Assembly: GCF_000426285.1 (NCBI RefSeq)
Contig: NZ_AUFB01000018.1
Location: 51,743 to 115,742 of the forward strand
Direction: 5' to 3'
Origin: Rhizobium leucaenae USDA 9039
GTDB taxonomy: Bacteria > Pseudomonadota > Alphaproteobacteria > Rhizobiales > Rhizobiaceae
DNA length: 64,000 nucleotides
How positions within the stretch are numbered: position 1 is the first letter of the stretch; the number at the start of each line of letters is the position of its first letter. The translations under genes and the position numbers were made by a program. Below, one piece after another: positions 1-9,389 of the stretch. Below the pieces are notes generated by a model, which saw only the letters and a program-made list of their open reading frames with translations, was not told where the DNA came from and searched no databases.

Positions 1-681
1 CGGCGTATCGAGAACGCCTTTGCCGAGCATCGCCCATCGGTTATGCGCATCGACATCCTTCAGATGCAGATAGCGAATTCGATCCCGGTAGGTGCGCATC
101 GTATCGAGGATGTCCTCGTGCCCACGCAGGATATGGCCGGTGTCGGGAACCCAGCCGACCAGTGTGGGATCGAGCAATGCGAAGATCTGATCGTAGTCGG
201 CTCGGTTGAACAGCAAGGTGTTGTGATGCGAACTCGGATGAACGGCGACCTCGACGCCGGATGCCTTGCCGAGCGCGGCGGCGCAATTGTAGTACTCGGC
301 GGCGATGGCAAACTTATCGTCGCGCACGCCTTCCGAGACGACGGTCGCCGAGCCGATAGAGACGAGCGCACCCGGAAATTGTGCGGCATAATCGATCCAG
401 CGTTGCGCCGTGGCTAAGTCCTTTTCCATCGCGTCGGCAACCGTGAAACCGCTTTTGGAACCGAAGGCGAAGGAGACGAGCTGCAATCCCTTATCGCCTA
501 GAGCCTTCGCGAACTCGCCGGGCTTTGTACCGTAATAGCCGATCATCGTGTCGGTAATTTCGATGCCCGAGTAACCGCCGGCCGAAATCGCCGAGAGCAG
601 GTCGTTCGGGGTTTCGGCCCAAGCGTCGCCGAGCATTTCCCACGTGAATGTCTGGCAGCCGATCTTCAGATCCCTGGTCAT
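1..681 (-). CDS. Sugar phosphate isomerase/epimerase, TIM barrel (3' end cut by window edge)
   Basis: Read on the minus strand from ATG at 681, the frame stays open to the window edge, about 227 residues, so the C-terminus is missing. The start reads MTRDLKIGCQTFTWEML, typical of the AP endonuclease 2/xylose-isomerase-like TIM barrels (IolE, hydroxypyruvate isomerase and sugar epimerase relatives). Later segments such as VEVAVHPSSHHNTLL and VPDTGHILRGHEDI carry the acidic and His metal ligands usual in this fold. It begins 4 bases after the stop of the upstream permease gene, so it is the distal gene of the sugar importer operon and probably isomerises or epimerises the imported sugar or its oxidised product. 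The exact substrate cannot be read from sequence. Confidence 0.85.
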   Translation of the reverse strand, partial: MTRDLKIGCQTFTWEMLGDAWAETPNDLLSAISAGGYSGIEITDTMIGYYGTKPGEFAKALGDKGLQLVSFAFGSKSGFTVADAMEKDLATAQRWIDYAAQFPGALVSIGSATVVSEGVRDDKFAIAAEYYNCAAALGKASGVEVAVHPSSHHNTLLFNRADYDQIFALLDPTLVGWVPDTGHILRGHEDILDTMRTYRDRIRYLHLKDVDAHNRWAMLGKGVLDTP

Positions 682-685
682 GTCG

Positions 686-1522
686 TCATTCCTTGATTCC
701 GCCCTGCGTCAGGCCTTCGATAATGTGTCGTTGGAAGAAGAGGACCAAAACAATCAGCGGCACGGTGACGACCGCTGACGCAGCGGCGATGTCTCCCCAG
801 GGCACGTAGTATTGGTTGGTGAAATTGGCGATGCCCACCGGAATGGTCTGGCTGTCGCTGTCCGAAGTGAAGGCGAGCGCAAACAGAAACTCGTTCCAGG
901 CGGTGATGAAGGCGAGCAGGCCAGTGGTCACGAGGCTTGGAAGGGACATCGGCAGGATGATATGCCAAAGCAGGCCGATCACCCCCACGCCGTCCATGCG
1001 CGCCGCTTCGTCGATCTCCCGCGGCAGCGTCTCGAAATAGCCGAAGAGAACCCAGGTCACGAGCGGCAGCCCAAGCGCCAGATAGGTGATGATCAGTGCC
1101 CTATAGGTGTCCAGAAGTCCAAGATCGGACGCGATCAGATAAAGCGGTCCGACGAGCGCGATCTGCGGAAACATCGAGACCGACAGGATGACCATGAGGA
1201 TTCCAAATCGCCCCTTCACGTCGAGACGGGACAGTGCAAAAGCGGCAAGTGAGCCGACGATCAGGCAGAGAGCTGTCGTTGCGAGCGATACGATGAGCGA
1301 GTTCAAGACGTAGTGGTGCAGGCCCTTTTCCACGAAGGCATTGTAATAATGCTCCAGCGTGAATGGGTGCGGGATGAGCGACGGCGTGCCTTCCGTCAGT
1401 GCCTTGTCGAGTTGGAACGAGGTGGAGAACTGCCAAAGGAATGGCCCCGCGGACCACACGAGAATGAGAAGTGCGCCAACATAGATCGTGATGCTCTGGA
1501 AGACGGAGCGGCTGCCGTTCAT
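686..1522 (-). CDS. Carbohydrate ABC transporter permease, MalG type
   Basis: A 278-residue inner-membrane protein with about six hydrophobic segments. The cytoplasmic EAA loop (EAARMDGVG, from about residue 172), which contacts the ATPase, is intact. Length and order match MalG-type permeases of CUT1 sugar importers. Its ATG overlaps the stop codon of the preceding permease gene (1519), indicating translational coupling. The partner ATPase is not in the visible part of the operon; it may lie beyond the left edge or be a shared MsmK/UgpC-type protein encoded elsewhere. Confidence 0.93.
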   Translation of the reverse strand: MNGSRSVFQSITIYVGALLILVWSAGPFLWQFSTSFQLDKALTEGTPSLIPHPFTLEHYYNAFVEKGLHHYVLNSLIVSLATTALCLIVGSLAAFALSRLDVKGRFGILMVILSVSMFPQIALVGPLYLIASDLGLLDTYRALIITYLALGLPLVTWVLFGYFETLPREIDEAARMDGVGVIGLLWHIILPMSLPSLVTTGLLAFITAWNEFLFALAFTSDSDSQTIPVGIANFTNQYYVPWGDIAAASAVVTVPLIVLVLFFQRHIIEGLTQGGIKE

Positions 1523-2451
1523 GTGGTCTTCCTTAGCTGCCTGACGAGGAAGAGACAGAAGACCAGGGCGATGACGCCTTCGGTGATGAACATTGCTGTC
1601 GAGATGGCCGAACCGTAACCGAACTGCAGTGTCGAGAAGAGCACCTTATAGGACAGCGTCGAAAGCGTTTCGGTGGAATCCGCCGGACCGCCACCGGTCA
1701 GCACATAGACCAGATCGAAAACGCGAAATGCATCCAGCGCCCTAAAAAGACCGGCAATGAGCAGGGTCGGCAGCAGCAGCGGCAGGCGGATATTCCAAAA
1801 GATCGTCCAGGCCCCGGCGCCGTCCATGCGGGCCGCCTCGATCAACGATTTCGGAACGGTCTGAAGACCGGTCAGCAGGAGCAGCGCCATGAACGGCGTC
1901 GTTTTCCAGACATCGGCAAGGATGATCGTCGTCAGCGCGGTTTCGGGTGCACCGTACCAGTTCACATTCTGATCGATCAAACCAAGGTGGAGCAGAATGA
2001 AATTGATGATGCCGTGCTGGCCATCGAACAGCCATCCGAACATCTTCGACGTGACGACCGTTGGCATTGCCCAGGGAACGAGCATTGCAGCGCGGATGAT
2101 ACCGCGGCCACTGAAATGCTCGCAAAGGATCAGCGCCATGGCGAGGCCGATCAGCGTCTCAAGCCCCGTCGATGCGGCGGTGAACCAGATCGTATGCCAC
2201 CAGGCATTCCAGAACGGCGGGTCCGCCAGCAATTGCAGATAGTTGGCAAAGCCGACGAAATCATTGTCCTGCGTAATCAGGGAACGGTTGGTGACAGAAA
2301 GATAGACGCCATTGATGATCGGATAGAAGGAAACCGATCCCAGCGACATGAAGGCCGGCAACAGCAGGAGCCAGGGCCAGAGGGCGCTCGGAAGCGCCCC
2401 CATTGACCTTCGCATCCTGCTGTCGGCGGGGGCCGTCAATGCAGTGGCCAT
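1519..2451 (-). CDS. Carbohydrate ABC transporter permease, MalF type
   Basis: About 310 residues, six transmembrane segments, and an EAA loop EAARMDGAGAW near residue 205, as in MalF/UgpA-type permeases. I place the start at ATG 2451, one base after the stop of the binding-protein gene; a TTG at 2460 in the same frame would add three residues and overlap that gene. It pairs with the MalG-type permease downstream to form the membrane channel of a CUT1 importer. Confidence 0.92.
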   Translation of the reverse strand: MATALTAPADSRMRRSMGALPSALWPWLLLLPAFMSLGSVSFYPIINGVYLSVTNRSLITQDNDFVGFANYLQLLADPPFWNAWWHTIWFTAASTGLETLIGLAMALILCEHFSGRGIIRAAMLVPWAMPTVVTSKMFGWLFDGQHGIINFILLHLGLIDQNVNWYGAPETALTTIILADVWKTTPFMALLLLTGLQTVPKSLIEAARMDGAGAWTIFWNIRLPLLLPTLLIAGLFRALDAFRVFDLVYVLTGGGPADSTETLSTLSYKVLFSTLQFGYGSAISTAMFITEGVIALVFCLFLVRQLRKTT

Positions 2452-2452
2452 A

Positions 2453-3787
2453 TCAGGCAACGATTTTGTTGATCTGATCGGCGGCAGCCTTGAGCTCAGC
2501 CTGGACGTTGCCGCTGACCAGAGCCTTGGAAATGCTGGACTGCAACGCCAGCGTCACCTTGGCATATTGCGGGGTGATCGGCCGGGGCGTGGCTCCGATG
2601 AAGACGTTTTGAAGGCTTGCCATGAACGGCTGCTCGGCCTTTAGCTTCGCATTTTCGAAGATTGCCGGGCGTGAGGGTGCGAGGCCGAAATTCAGGGCGA
2701 GACGGGTCTGGGTTTCCGGAGATGACATCCAGCTCAGGAACTCGATCGCCGCTTCCCGCTTCTTGGAGTTGGCGTTGACGCCAAGCTGATAGCCGCCGAG
2801 GCATGCTGCACTTTTGCCGCCGGCAAAATGCGGCAGCGGCGCAACCGCGACCTTATCCACCACATGCGAGGCTTTCGGGTCCTGGGCGATCGGATAGACG
2901 TAGGACCAGTTGCGCATGAACATCGCTTCGCCCGAGGTGAAGGGCTGACGGGAAGGCTCTTCGTCCCAGGAGAGCACGTTCTGCGGGCTGATCTTCGTCT
3001 TGTTGATCGTGTCGTAAAGGAACTGGATCGCCTCCACCGCGGCTTTCTCGCCGATCACGGACGATTTGGCGTCGGCTGCCAGGATGGAGCCGCCATTCGA
3101 GGTGATAACCTCGACAGCATCGCAGATGAGGACTTCGGCCTGCTTGCCCTGCCAGAGATAACCGAACTTGGCATCGCCGGCTTTCTGAGCGGCGGCGGCC
3201 ATGGTCGCCATATCGTCCCAGGTCTCGGGTACCTTGCCGCCATGCTTTTCCACGAGATCCTTGCGATAGTAGAACATGCCGGAATCGACGAACCACGGAA
3301 GCGCGGTCAGCTTTTCATTGTAAGTGCAGGCTGCGACCGTTCCGGGAAAATAATCGCTGCGTTTTTCCTTCGGGAAATATTGGTCCAGCGGCAATGCCCA
3401 GCCGGCCGCCGCAAAGCCGGCGATCCAGATCACGTCCTGGCTGAAGACGTCAGGCGTTCCGTTACGGCGGGCCAACTGCTGGATCAGGCCCTGGTAGACC
3501 TCGGTCGACGAACTCGGCGGCGGGAGCTCGATGAATTTGACCATGATGCGGTCCTGCGACTCGTTATAGGCCTTGACGAGATCGCCGATACCTTCCTTGC
3601 CGAAGAAACTTGCGCTGGCAAAGCTGATCTCCGTGCGATCGGCAGCGCGTGCCGTGCGCATGCCAAGACCGGATGCGATACCGAGGGTCGCCGCGCCCGC
3701 GGCTCCGAGCAGGAAGTGACGACGGTCAAGCATTGCGGAATCTGCAACTACATTCGAAGCAATCGGCGCTTTCTTGAAATCGCTCAT
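2453..3787 (-). CDS. Sugar ABC transporter substrate-binding protein, Tat-exported
   Basis: About 444 residues, family 1 extracellular solute-binding protein (MalE/UgpB-like). The start MSDFKKAPIASN at 3787 is chosen because GGGAGG lies a few bases upstream; an ATG 57 bases further upstream has no such site. The N-terminus has a twin-arginine signal (DRRHFLLGAAGAATLG), so the protein is probably folded before export to the periplasm. It is first in the operon with two permeases and an isomerase. The family captures mono- or oligosaccharides, but the ligand is not predictable here. Confidence 0.92.
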   Translation of the reverse strand: MSDFKKAPIASNVVADSAMLDRRHFLLGAAGAATLGIASGLGMRTARAADRTEISFASASFFGKEGIGDLVKAYNESQDRIMVKFIELPPPSSSTEVYQGLIQQLARRNGTPDVFSQDVIWIAGFAAAGWALPLDQYFPKEKRSDYFPGTVAACTYNEKLTALPWFVDSGMFYYRKDLVEKHGGKVPETWDDMATMAAAAQKAGDAKFGYLWQGKQAEVLICDAVEVITSNGGSILAADAKSSVIGEKAAVEAIQFLYDTINKTKISPQNVLSWDEEPSRQPFTSGEAMFMRNWSYVYPIAQDPKASHVVDKVAVAPLPHFAGGKSAACLGGYQLGVNANSKKREAAIEFLSWMSSPETQTRLALNFGLAPSRPAIFENAKLKAEQPFMASLQNVFIGATPRPITPQYAKVTLALQSSISKALVSGNVQAELKAAADQINKIVA

Positions 3788-3966
3788 GTTTCCCTCCCAG
3801 GAAAAACTGGCGTCCTCCGAAATTCTCCGCGCCAGCATTGGCATATGTTTGATAAAAAATTGTCGCGCGTCAAGAAATAAGATGTTTTAAATCACTTTAG
3901 GATGCATTTGGGTCGGTTCACGCGTTCGCGACATATGGGCCGTCAGGTACTGGGAGGATTTTAAAA

Positions 3967-5115
3967 ATGAGCGGAAAAACGACGGAAAAACTTGGTATTG
4001 GCATCATCGGCTGCGGCAATATATCAATGACCTATCTGCGCAACGCCGCGCTGTTTGCCGGCATCGAGTTGCGGGCCTGCACCGATATTTCGGCTGACGC
4101 TGCGGCCCTTCGCGCACGGGAATTCGGCATTCGCTGCGTAAACGTCGATCAGTTACTTGCGGATCCCGAGGTCGATCTCGTCCTCAACCTGACTGTGCCG
4201 GCAGTGCATTTCGACGTCACCATGTCGGCCTTGTCCGCCGGCAAGCACGTCTTCACGGAAAAGCCGCTGGCAACATCGGCGGCCGATGGGCGGATTTTGG
4301 TAGCGGAGGCGAAAAGCCGAGGTTTGCTGCTCGGCTCCGCGCCCGATACCTTCCTTGGTGCGGCGAGCCGGCGTGCGCGTCGCTTAATGGAAGAAGGCGC
4401 GATAGGCCGCCCCGTTAGCGGCACCGCCTTCATGATGGGACGCGGCATGGAGCACTGGCACCCCAATCCGCAGTTCTACTATCAGCCCGGCGGCGGCCCG
4501 GTTTTCGATATGGGACCCTATTACCTGACCATGATGGTGAATTTGCTCGGTCCGGTGGTGCGCGTCATGGCGATGGCAACGAGAGGTCAGGATGAACGTC
4601 TTATCACGGCGGAAGGCCCCTTCAAGAATACGACCTTCAAGGTCGGCACGCCGACCAACGTTCTGTCGCTGCTCGAATTTCAATCCGGTGCGACCGTCAA
4701 CTTCGGCGCATCCTGGGATGTCTTCCGCCATTCCAATCATCCGATTGAGTTGCACGGCACCGAAGGCTCGCTGCGTCTGCCGGATCCGGATACATTCGGC
4801 GGTACGGTCTCTCTGTCCGAACGGGGTGCCGAGTGGCGCAATTTCGAAAGTGATGGCGAGCTTTACGGCGAGCGGAACTGGCCGTTTGCCGCGCCGGACA
4901 GAGCAAACTATCGTATGCTCGGCGTTGCCGACCTAGCACGCGCGCTTTCCGAAAACAGGCCGCCTCGCGCATCGGGGGAGCTGGCTCTTCATGTGCTCGA
5001 AATCATGGAGGCTATTCTCGCCTCCGGCGAGAGCGGTCAGTCGGTCAGTGTCGGTGGTGGCCTGGCGCGGCCGCCGCTTCTTGGGGAGGCCGAAGCGCGC
5101 AGTTTTTTGGCCTGA
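3967..5115 (+). CDS. Gfo/Idh/MocA family NAD(P)-dependent oxidoreductase
   Basis: A 382-residue protein with an N-terminal Rossmann fold (GIIGCGNISMTY, about residues 12-23) and the family motif EKPLA near residue 100, whose Lys normally takes part in catalysis. The C-terminal alpha/beta domain is of the usual length. A strong GGGAGG site precedes the ATG. The gene is divergent from the sugar-importer operon and followed 20 bases later by an esterase gene, so it most likely oxidises or reduces the imported sugar or polyol, in concert with the TIM-barrel isomerase. Confidence 0.92.
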   Translation: MSGKTTEKLGIGIIGCGNISMTYLRNAALFAGIELRACTDISADAAALRAREFGIRCVNVDQLLADPEVDLVLNLTVPAVHFDVTMSALSAGKHVFTEKPLATSAADGRILVAEAKSRGLLLGSAPDTFLGAASRRARRLMEEGAIGRPVSGTAFMMGRGMEHWHPNPQFYYQPGGGPVFDMGPYYLTMMVNLLGPVVRVMAMATRGQDERLITAEGPFKNTTFKVGTPTNVLSLLEFQSGATVNFGASWDVFRHSNHPIELHGTEGSLRLPDPDTFGGTVSLSERGAEWRNFESDGELYGERNWPFAAPDRANYRMLGVADLARALSENRPPRASGELALHVLEIMEAILASGESGQSVSVGGGLARPPLLGEAEARSFLA

Positions 5116-5135
5116 TCGCTGCACGGGAGGATGAC

Positions 5136-6089
5136 GTGACGGGATATCTCGATGAAGAGGCGCAATGGGTTCTCGATATCAGCAGGGCGGCGAAGGCCCG
5201 GCCGTTTGAATCCGGCAGCCCCCTAGAAGCCCGTATCGCCTACAATGCTGGCAGCCCGGCGCTTCAGGGCGCCCGGGAGGCGGTCGCTTCGGTAGAGGAG
5301 CGCCAGATCAGCGGCCCCAACGGTCCGATCAAGGTGCGCATCTACCGCGGCATCGGAGCGCCTTCCCAGGATGGGCCAGGTCTTCTCTATCTTCACGGCG
5401 GCGGCTGGGTGATCGGCAGTCTCGACTCTCACGACGAGATTTGCCGATGGTTCGCCAATCTTGCAGAATGCACGGTGGTCTGCCCGGACTATCGTCTGGC
5501 ACCGGAACACAAGTTTCCCGCCGGTCTGATGGATTGCGCCGCAACGCTGGCATTCATGGCGGAGACTGCCGCGGATCTCGGCGTCGATCCGAAGCGGCTT
5601 GCGGTCGCCGGCGACAGCGCCGGCGGTAACCTTGCGGCCGTGCTGGCGTTGATGGCGCGTTCAGGCGAGGCCCCGCAGATTGCGGGCCAACTGCTCTTCT
5701 ATCCCAACACGGATGCCAGGCAGACGACCGACGGCTATCGCCGCTACGCCGAAGGCTTCGGTTTGACGGCAGCGACGATGAAATGGTTTCGCGACCACTA
5801 TGTCCGCACGCCAGCCGATATCGCGGATTGGAGGGTCTCACCCTTGCTGGCTGAAACTGTTGCGAATGCGGCGCCGGCATTCATTGCCACGGCTGGCCAC
5901 GACATTCTGGTGGACGAAGGCATGGCTTATTCCATGCGCCTGCAGGAGGCCGGGGTTCGCATGGTGGCGCGTCATTGGCCTGGGCAGATTCACGGCTTTG
6001 TGTCGATGGGAAGGTTCATGCCGGCCGCACGCCAGGCTGTCGAGGAAGCGGTCGTGGCGTGGCGGAGCTTTGAAAGAAATGCCGTTTAA
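5136..6089 (+). CDS. Alpha/beta hydrolase, hormone-sensitive-lipase type (acetyl esterase-like)
   Basis: 317 residues starting at GTG, with GGGAGG ending just before an out-of-frame ATG. It shows the HSL-family oxyanion motif HGGGW (87-91) and the nucleophile elbow GDSAGG (Ser about 161). A catalytic Asp (GHDILVDEG, about 253) and His (QIHGF, about 283) follow. No signal peptide is seen, so it should be cytoplasmic. In this operon it could remove an acyl group from a sugar ester taken up by the neighbouring transporter; that role is inferred from context only. Confidence 0.9.
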   Translation: MTGYLDEEAQWVLDISRAAKARPFESGSPLEARIAYNAGSPALQGAREAVASVEERQISGPNGPIKVRIYRGIGAPSQDGPGLLYLHGGGWVIGSLDSHDEICRWFANLAECTVVCPDYRLAPEHKFPAGLMDCAATLAFMAETAADLGVDPKRLAVAGDSAGGNLAAVLALMARSGEAPQIAGQLLFYPNTDARQTTDGYRRYAEGFGLTAATMKWFRDHYVRTPADIADWRVSPLLAETVANAAPAFIATAGHDILVDEGMAYSMRLQEAGVRMVARHWPGQIHGFVSMGRFMPAARQAVEEAVVAWRSFERNAV

Positions 6090-6109
6090 GCGACACCGCG
6101 CCCCCGCCT

Positions 6110-7144
6110 CTATGCCGATTGTCGCATGACCAGCGTCCCGTCCAGCGAGACTTTGCTTGCGATCATGCGAACCGGTGCATCCGTATCTCCGAGCAGCGTC
6201 AACAGTGTGTCGACGCTGCTTGCCGTCATGGACGCAAAATCCTGCGCCATCGTCGTCAGCGGCGGGCAGGTGTAGCGGCTTAGCGGGTGATCGTCATGGG
6301 CGGCTATGCGCAGGTCATCGCCCTTCTTGCGTCCGATCTTCAGCCCATGCGCGAAAGCGGCGGCCATGACGCCGAAGGCAAGACGATCATTGGCGCAGAG
6401 GATGGTCTTGAATGACAGCTTCCCAGCTTTCAGCATCGCGTCCATTTGCTCGTAGCCGACGCGCTCGAAATCCCATGTGTAGGGGGCAATGGTCTTGATG
6501 ACCTTGTGCTCGTGGCCCGAAGCCTCCATCGTGGCGATATAGCTCGCCAGCCTCTCCGGAGAGTTGTGATTGACATGGGGGATGTCGAAATAAACCGGCG
6601 GCTCTCCGGATCGACAGAGATATTCCACGATCGTTGCGACGCTCTGGTGATTGTTGTTGCCGATGAAAGGCGTGTTGCCCTCGATATAGGTGTCGAAATA
6701 GACGAGGGGGACATTCTGCGTGAGTTTTTCAAAAGCGCGCGGATCGGATTTCTGCCCGAGCGGTGCGGCAATCGCACCTGCCACTTTCAATGACAGCATG
6801 GTGCTGACGGCCTCGACCTCCAGTTCGGGCAGGCCGTGCGAGGAAATCACGATCGGCCAATAGCCTTCATCCCGCAACCGCAGTTCCAGACGGTTGACCA
6901 TCTCGGCATAGAAAGGATCGGTCAGGGCCGGAACGAGAATGCCGATATTGCGGGTTCTCTTTCGATTGAGGTTTCGTGCGTAGAGATTTGGCTGGTAATC
7001 GGACGCGCGAAGGGCGGCTTCGATGAGTGCGCGTGTCGCAGGCTTTACGCTGGTCGGATCATCAAAAAATTTAGAAAGGGTAGGGCGAGAGACACCACAG
7101 GACTTCGCAAAGTCCTCCATGGTCTTATGCGTCAGTTTTTCCAT
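6110..7144 (-). CDS. LacI-family transcriptional regulator
   Basis: 344 residues. The N-terminal helix-turn-helix reads MEDFAKSCGVSRPTLSKFF, a variant of the usual LacI head with TLSKF in place of TVSRVL. A periplasmic-binding-protein-like effector domain starts at NIGILVPALTDPFYAEMV. It is convergent with the dehydrogenase-esterase operon and probably represses the flanking sugar-importer and dehydrogenase operons, whose shared intergenic region (3788-3966) is the natural operator site. I did not identify a convincing palindrome there. Confidence 0.9.
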   Translation of the reverse strand: MEKLTHKTMEDFAKSCGVSRPTLSKFFDDPTSVKPATRALIEAALRASDYQPNLYARNLNRKRTRNIGILVPALTDPFYAEMVNRLELRLRDEGYWPIVISSHGLPELEVEAVSTMLSLKVAGAIAAPLGQKSDPRAFEKLTQNVPLVYFDTYIEGNTPFIGNNNHQSVATIVEYLCRSGEPPVYFDIPHVNHNSPERLASYIATMEASGHEHKVIKTIAPYTWDFERVGYEQMDAMLKAGKLSFKTILCANDRLAFGVMAAAFAHGLKIGRKKGDDLRIAAHDDHPLSRYTCPPLTTMAQDFASMTASSVDTLLTLLGDTDAPVRMIASKVSLDGTLVMRQSA

Positions 7145-7384
7145 CGATAGTCGACCATATTCAAATCACTGTACCCGACAATGATCGTTATGCGTCTGCG
7201 AAGAAGCAGGCGCAATCGGCAAACGTAAATTCCAGGCAAGTTCTTTCGAGCTTTGTGTCGCGCAAAAACATAACATGCGAAAATTTATAAATTGACGCGC
7301 AAAATGCAAGTCGCGGCAAAAACTGCTTGGTTGACCCGCCGCCTCAATCGGTAAACTGGTTTCTCTCCAGAGATTCGGGAGGTC

Positions 7385-8299
7385 TCAACCTTTATCGGCG
7401 GCAGATAAGCGATCGAGAATGGCATGCGCCGTGTTTGCGTCCGTTACCAGAGCGTTGATCATGCCGGACCTTGCAGCGCCAATGATGCCAGGCGCTTTGG
7501 CGGGTGTTGCCGCAACCGCAATGCACAAGGGAATTCGTTGCAATTGCTGCGGGGAGGCGGCGATCATGCGCGCCTCGCCATCCCAATGAAGGATTTCGCC
7601 CGCTTCGGTAACGTAGTGGCGCAGAACATCACCGGCCGCATGGCTGAGGGCTTTTTCTCCCGGGAGTGCTGCCGTGGCCTCGGAGGGATTTGCAGCGTGC
7701 GTCAAGCCGACGCCGACGATCGCAGCATCCAGCTTGTTCCACAGCGACGTCACCTGCTGAACCGTGGGATCGGCGAGGAACGCATCGCGCAGCTCCGAGG
7801 ATGAAATATAGGGGGCGTGTAGAAAATGCGGAATTCCACCCATCTGCTCCGCGGCCTGCCGCACGAACTCATTGATTTGGAAATGCGGAGCTGCTTGCTG
7901 CATTCCCCCGTTGAGCGCAATGGTCACGATACCCGGCAGTTGCGGCAGGCCTGCAAAGGTAACCTCCCGAACAGCCCGTCCCCAGCCGATGCCAAGCGTC
8001 GAACCCGATCGCAGTCCCGCTTGTTGCAACAGTGATCCGAGCGGCGGGGCAAGGGCGCTGAGAACATTCGACGACGGCGTATCGATCACGACAGCATTGC
8101 GCAATTTCAAGCCATCAACCAATGCCGCGCTCAAATCTTCCGACGGGGAAAGATCGATCACCTCAATCCGAACGATGCCGGCCGCGCGTGCTTTCTGGAG
8201 CAGCCGCGAGACCGTGGCCGTTGATAATCCAAGCTTTTTGGCAATATCAACTTGCGACATGTCGGATTGGTAATGCAGCTTCGCAACCATATGCAGCAA
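7385..8299 (-). CDS. SorC-family sugar-binding transcriptional regulator
   Basis: About 304 residues. An N-terminal helix-turn-helix (MSQVDIAKKLGLSTATVSRL) is followed by the sugar-phosphate-isomerase-like effector domain of the SorC/DeoR group. The reading frame has no good ATG upstream of the helix-turn-helix: TTG at 8299 is used here, ATG at 8290 is possible, and CTG at 8341 has AAAGGA in front and would add 14 residues. The gene is divergent from the aldolase-kinase-importer operon and likely controls it in response to a phosphorylated sugar made by that pathway. Confidence 0.88.
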   Translation of the reverse strand: MLHMVAKLHYQSDMSQVDIAKKLGLSTATVSRLLQKARAAGIVRIEVIDLSPSEDLSAALVDGLKLRNAVVIDTPSSNVLSALAPPLGSLLQQAGLRSGSTLGIGWGRAVREVTFAGLPQLPGIVTIALNGGMQQAAPHFQINEFVRQAAEQMGGIPHFLHAPYISSSELRDAFLADPTVQQVTSLWNKLDAAIVGVGLTHAANPSEATAALPGEKALSHAAGDVLRHYVTEAGEILHWDGEARMIAASPQQLQRIPLCIAVAATPAKAPGIIGAARSGMINALVTDANTAHAILDRLSAADKG

Positions 8300-8456
8300 T
8301 GCACGGTTCGTTGCAGGCTCCTGCGACTGAGACGAATTCAGATTGAAATTCCTTTCTGCAATGTGTTACACAGTCAGCGTGTGAGGTGTTATCGCTCAAA
8401 ACGGCCAGTTTCGCAACGATTATGCAGGCTCCAGAGCGCTCTCCAGGGAGGATCAT

Positions 8457-9389
8457 ATGTCGAGGTTGACCACAGCCGAAATGCGAGGTTACCAACAGAT
8501 TTGCGGTCATGACGGTGCCATGATGGTGATCGCCTGCGATCAGCGCGGCGGCATGCGCAGCCTGCTTGCGAGCGACCCGCAGGAGCAGGCCGCCATCTCC
8601 GACAAGACCCTCGGCGACACGAAGGCCGATATCGCCATGTTTCTTGCAAGCAAAGCCTCTTGCGTTCTCGTCGATCCGATCTGCGCTGTTCCGGCCTTGG
8701 TCGACGACCGGACTATCAGACGCGATACCGCACTGCTGATCGGCCTGGATGCATCGGGATGGGATACGTCGCCAGAGGGGTATCGCCTTTCCAAGCTGGT
8801 TTCCGGCATTTCGGCCCGTCGTGTCCGTCAACTCGGCGCCACCGGCGGCAAGATCATGGTCTATCTCCGCGCCGACCGGGAGGAAGCAAACAGTCACAAC
8901 ATCGACATCCTGCGCCAGTGCATCGAGGATTTCGCGCGCGAAGACCTGCTGCTGGTCGTCGAATTCCTGACATACAGGTTCGATGACGAAGATGAAGCGG
9001 ACTACAAGGCGAAGCTGCCGTCGCTCGTCGTCGGCGGAAGCAAGATTTGCCTGGACTGCGGAGCGAAGGTGCTGAAGATTCCCTATCCTGGAACTGCCGA
9101 GGCCTGTGCGGAGGTGACGAGGCTTGCAGGGGAGGTGCCCTGGGCGGTGCTATCGGCCGGTGTCGACCACTCGACGTTCCTGCGGCAGGTCGAAGATGCC
9201 ATGCGCAATGGCGCGTCCGGTGTTATCGCAGGCCGATCCTTGTGGAAAGATTGCATTTCGCTCGACCGGTCCGTCACGAGGGACCGATTGGAGACTGTTG
9301 CCGTTCCGCGGCTTCGCGAAATTCAAGCTGTGATATCAGCACATTTCAAAGGCGTTCAGTCCGACCAGGGACAGAAAGCAGATGTCTGA
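8457..9389 (+). CDS. LacD/YihT-like class I aldolase
   Basis: 310 residues. The protein resembles tagatose-1,6-bisphosphate aldolase (LacD) and sulfofructose-phosphate aldolase (YihT): ACDQRGGMR near residue 27, a Schiff-base Lys candidate in AKVLKIPYPG, and the phosphate-binding end GASGVIAGRSLW. Enzymes of this family split ketose (bis)phosphates into dihydroxyacetone phosphate and an aldehyde. It is preceded by AGGGAGG and overlaps the kinase gene by 8 bases, so the two products are probably made together. The substrate is unknown; tagatose- or other ketohexose-phosphate cleavage is the best guess. Confidence 0.82.
   Translation: MSRLTTAEMRGYQQICGHDGAMMVIACDQRGGMRSLLASDPQEQAAISDKTLGDTKADIAMFLASKASCVLVDPICAVPALVDDRTIRRDTALLIGLDASGWDTSPEGYRLSKLVSGISARRVRQLGATGGKIMVYLRADREEANSHNIDILRQCIEDFAREDLLLVVEFLTYRFDDEDEADYKAKLPSLVVGGSKICLDCGAKVLKIPYPGTAEACAEVTRLAGEVPWAVLSAGVDHSTFLRQVEDAMRNGASGVIAGRSLWKDCISLDRSVTRDRLETVAVPRLREIQAVISAHFKGVQSDQGQKADV

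Noticed and set aside
2828..3880. 350-residue open frame opposite the sugar-binding protein gene
   Set aside because: Antisense shadow of a well-supported gene; Arg/His-rich and without any recognisable motif.
7145..8456. Operators for the LacI and SorC regulators
   Set aside because: Short imperfect repeats such as GTGTTACAC occur, but none is long or symmetric enough to claim.
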